From: Actinomycetes bacterium
GTDB taxonomy: Bacteria; Actinomycetota; Acidimicrobiia; Acidimicrobiales; Ilumatobacteraceae
DNA length: 5,651 bases
Reading direction: 5' to 3'
NCBI GenBank assembly: GCA_023417265.1
Contig: JAEZFY010000089.1
Location: 1 to 5,651 of the forward strand
Shown here one piece after another: positions 4,194 to 5,651 of this stretch. The position numbers and the translations under genes are program-made. How positions within the stretch are numbered: position 1 is the stretch's first letter; each line of letters begins with the position of its first letter. A model generated the notes under the pieces. That model searched no databases, was not told where the DNA came from, and worked only from the letters and a program-made list of their open reading frames with translations.

Positions 4194-5504
4194 ATGCGCC
4201 GATCGTTCGTCGTCCACGCCCTGGCCCTTCCCGCGCTCGCCGTCGCCGTGCTCGCCGGCGCGGCGGGCGTCTCCGGGCTCGCCGGAGCCCCCACCGCGGC
4301 GGCAGCCTCGCCGGCGGCGAACGAGTACCACGGCGTGACGCCGCGGCGCTACCTCGACACGCGACCCGGCGAAGCCACGTTCGACGGAGCGTTCGGCGGG
4401 AACGGGCGCATGGCCGGCAACGCCGGGGTCGTGGCGCTCGCGGTGGGCGGGCGTGGCGAGATCCCTGCCGATGCCGTGGCCGTCGCCCTCAACGTCACGG
4501 CCACCGACGCCACCGCCAACGGGTACGTCACGGTGTGGCCGTGCAACGCCAAGATCCCGACCGCCTCCAATCTGAACTACACGCGCGGCCAGACCGTGGC
4601 CAACGCGGTGATCAGCGGGGCCGACTTCGAGGGCCGCATCTGCCTGTACGCGAAGGCGCCCGTGCACGTCGTGGTCGACGTCGTCGGCTACTTCCCGGCC
4701 ACCTCCACCTACCGGCCACTCGTGCCCCAACGTCTCCACGACAGCCGCTTCGGCCCGTGCAACGGGGCGTGGAACTCGAGCGAGGTGGCCGGCTTCGCGT
4801 ACCCCCTGTACGCCGCCGACGCCGAACCTGAGTGCACCAGCCCGTACCCGGACGGCCCGATCGAGGTGCCTGCCGACGCCGAGGCGGCGGTGCTCAACCT
4901 GACCGCCGTCACCACGGCCGGTGCCGGATACATCGCCACCCGCGACTGCCAGGACAAGACGGGCCTCCCGCGCACGTCGACCGTGAACTTCGACCGGGCC
5001 GGACAGGTGCTGCCCAATCTCGCCGTCGCCCCGATCACGAACATCCCCGACGACCCGGGCTCGATGTGCTTCGACCAGAAGGCCAGCGGACACTTCGTGA
5101 TCGACGCCTTCGGCTACTTCCCGGCCGGCTCGGGCTACACCGCCGCCAACCCGGTGCGGCTCGTGGACACACGCCCGACGGGAACCACCGTCGACGGGAT
5201 CGACGCCCGCACCGACCGGCTCGGGCGCTTCGCCGAGCGGGCGTTCTCGATCGCCGGCCGCAACGGCGGCGCGATCCCATCCGTCGGCGCCGCCGTCGTC
5301 AACGTCACCGTCACCGGCGCCGACCAGGCGGGATGGGTCGCGCTCTACCCGTGCGGTACCGAGCCGAGCACCTCGACCATCAACTACGGCGCCGGGCGGA
5401 CCCTGTCGAACGCGGCCTTCGTCACCCCGGGCGCGGGCGGCCAGGTGTGCTACCAGGCGAGCCAGCCGGTGCACGTCATCGTCGACCTGGCCGGCTGGTT
5501 CTGA
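4194..5504 (+). CDS. Exported protein with three tandem 'DTR...GYF' modules, function unknown
   Basis: The 436-residue product starts with a signal peptide: MRRSF, a hydrophobic stretch to about residue 30, and a likely cleavage after the PTAAAA run (about 33-38). The rest is three related modules at about 45-167, 173-309 and 315-436. Each runs from an R(Y/L)xD(T/S)R-type start, through LNVT/LNLT/VNVT and a 'SNLNY/STVNF/STINY' strand with Asn, to DVVGYF, DAFGYF or DLAGWF. I know such modules from many secreted actinobacterial proteins but no established activity. The mature part has eight cysteines and no membrane anchor or sorting signal. I chose the ATG at 4194 because it puts the signal peptide at the N-terminus; in-frame GTG 4146 and TTG 4182 would bury it. 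The GGAG before it is only two bases away, so initiation may be weak or leaderless (TTGGGT at 4182-4187). It is divergent from rplC. Confidence 0.88.
   Translation: MRRSFVVHALALPALAVAVLAGAAGVSGLAGAPTAAAASPAANEYHGVTPRRYLDTRPGEATFDGAFGGNGRMAGNAGVVALAVGGRGEIPADAVAVALNVTATDATANGYVTVWPCNAKIPTASNLNYTRGQTVANAVISGADFEGRICLYAKAPVHVVVDVVGYFPATSTYRPLVPQRLHDSRFGPCNGAWNSSEVAGFAYPLYAADAEPECTSPYPDGPIEVPADAEAAVLNLTAVTTAGAGYIATRDCQDKTGLPRTSTVNFDRAGQVLPNLAVAPITNIPDDPGSMCFDQKASGHFVIDAFGYFPAGSGYTAANPVRLVDTRPTGTTVDGIDARTDRLGRFAERAFSIAGRNGGAIPSVGAAVVNVTVTGADQAGWVALYPCGTEPSTSTINYGAGRTLSNAAFVTPGAGGQVCYQASQPVHVIVDLAGWF
4326..4694 (+). repeat. Module 1 of the exported protein
   Basis: Residues about 45-167. Key landmarks are RRYLDTRPGE, IPADAVAVALNVTATDA, VTVWPC, ASNLNY and VVVDVVGYF. 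Its two cysteines, C117 and C150, are placed like those of module 3. Confidence 0.75.
4710..5120 (+). repeat. Module 2 of the exported protein, with an insertion
   Basis: Residues about 173-309. Landmarks are QRLHDSRFG, VPADAEAAVLNLTAVTT, STVNF and VIDAFGYF. It is longer than the other two and has four cysteines. C252 and C292 match the pair in the other modules; C189 and C214 bracket an extra segment after the HDSR start. Confidence 0.75.
5136..5501 (+). repeat. Module 3 of the exported protein
   Basis: Residues about 315-436. Landmarks are VRLVDTRPTG, IPSVGAAVVNVTVTGA, VALYPC, STINY and VDLAGWF, which is the very end of the protein. Cysteines C387 and C419. Confidence 0.75.
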
Positions 5505-5506
5505 CG

Positions 5507-5544
5507 GGCCGGTGCGGCGCGTCTCCGGCGGTACCGGCCGGTTT
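5507..5544 (+). terminator. Weak candidate terminator after the exported protein gene
   Basis: GGCCGGT (5507-5513) and ACCGGCC (5533-5539) form a perfect seven-pair stem with a 19-base loop, followed by GGTTTG (5540-5545). The T-run is only three bases, and the loop is long, so termination is possible but not convincing. It starts two bases after the stop codon. Confidence 0.3.
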
Positions 5545-5545
5545 G

Positions 5546-5551
5546 TAGCGT
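5546..5551 (+). promoter_or_regulatory. Candidate -10 of a leaderless promoter
   Basis: TAGCGT fits the actinobacterial TANNNT form and ends eight bases before the ATG at 5560, the spacing expected if transcription starts at the A of the start codon. No good -35 is seen at the right distance, and no Shine-Dalgarno sequence precedes the ATG, which supports a leaderless reading. Confidence 0.35.
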
Positions 5552-5559
5552 GCGCAGCG

Positions 5560-5651
5560 ATGGGGAGGGGGCGGCGCGTCGCCGCAGCGCTGGTGGCCGC
5601 GGCCGGCCTGGCCGGGAGCGCCTGGGCCGCACCGGGCACGGCCCCGGCCAC
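5560..5651 (+). CDS. Start of a second exported protein (cut by window edge)
   Basis: Thirty codons are present and the frame is still open at the right edge. The sequence MGRGRRVAAALVAAAGLAG, followed by SAWA and APGTAP, is a clear Sec-type signal peptide: an Arg-rich start, an Ala/Leu/Val core, and an AWA-A cleavage site near residue 23. The mature protein lies outside the window, so its function cannot be named. It follows the three-module protein by 55 bases on the same strand and may be expressed from its own leaderless promoter (TAGCGT at 5546). No Shine-Dalgarno sequence is evident. Confidence 0.6.
   Translation, partial: MGRGRRVAAALVAAAGLAGSAWAAPGTAPA

Noticed and set aside
4038..5651. 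Long open frame on the minus strand (537 codons) opposite the exported protein gene.
   Set aside because: It is the antisense frame of a well-supported gene in very GC-rich DNA, where stops are rare. Its translation is Arg/Gly/Val/Ala-rich without recognisable motifs.

Overview
The window comes from a high-GC bacterium, most likely an actinobacterium and plausibly of the class Acidimicrobiia. The evidence is the very high GC content, the gene order of the S10-spc ribosomal cluster, an L22 with a long acidic C-terminal extension ending in a small extra domain, and a secreted protein built from 'DTR ... LN(V/L)T ... GYF' modules. The class-level placement is inference.

The left two thirds (1-3812) is a compact minus-strand ribosomal protein operon, read right to left: rplC (L3), rplD (L4), rplW (L23), rplB (L2), rpsS (S19), rplV (L22) and the beginning of rpsC (S3), which leaves the window. 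Gaps are 19 nt or less, and two junctions (rplD/rplW and rpsS/rplV) are TGATG stop-start overlaps. The proteins other than L22 look like full-length standard family members. L22 has about 195 extra residues: a basic then acidic linker and a C-terminal module rich in conserved-looking aromatic and glycine positions.

The intergenic region 3813-4193 has no rpsJ (S10), the gene that normally precedes rplC. It holds a candidate promoter firing toward rplC, a CRP-like palindrome, and a leader of about 225 nt that can fold into five successive stem-loops, the last a cUNCGg tetraloop hairpin just before the rplC ribosome binding site. A 25-codon leader ORF overlapping the rplC start is possible but weakly supported.

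The right part (4194-5651) is transcribed in the opposite direction. It carries a 436-residue exported protein with three tandem modules and an even set of eight cysteines, then a possible terminator, then the first 30 codons of a second exported protein that may be expressed from a leaderless transcript. So the window is a junction between a core translation operon and a block of genes for exported proteins.
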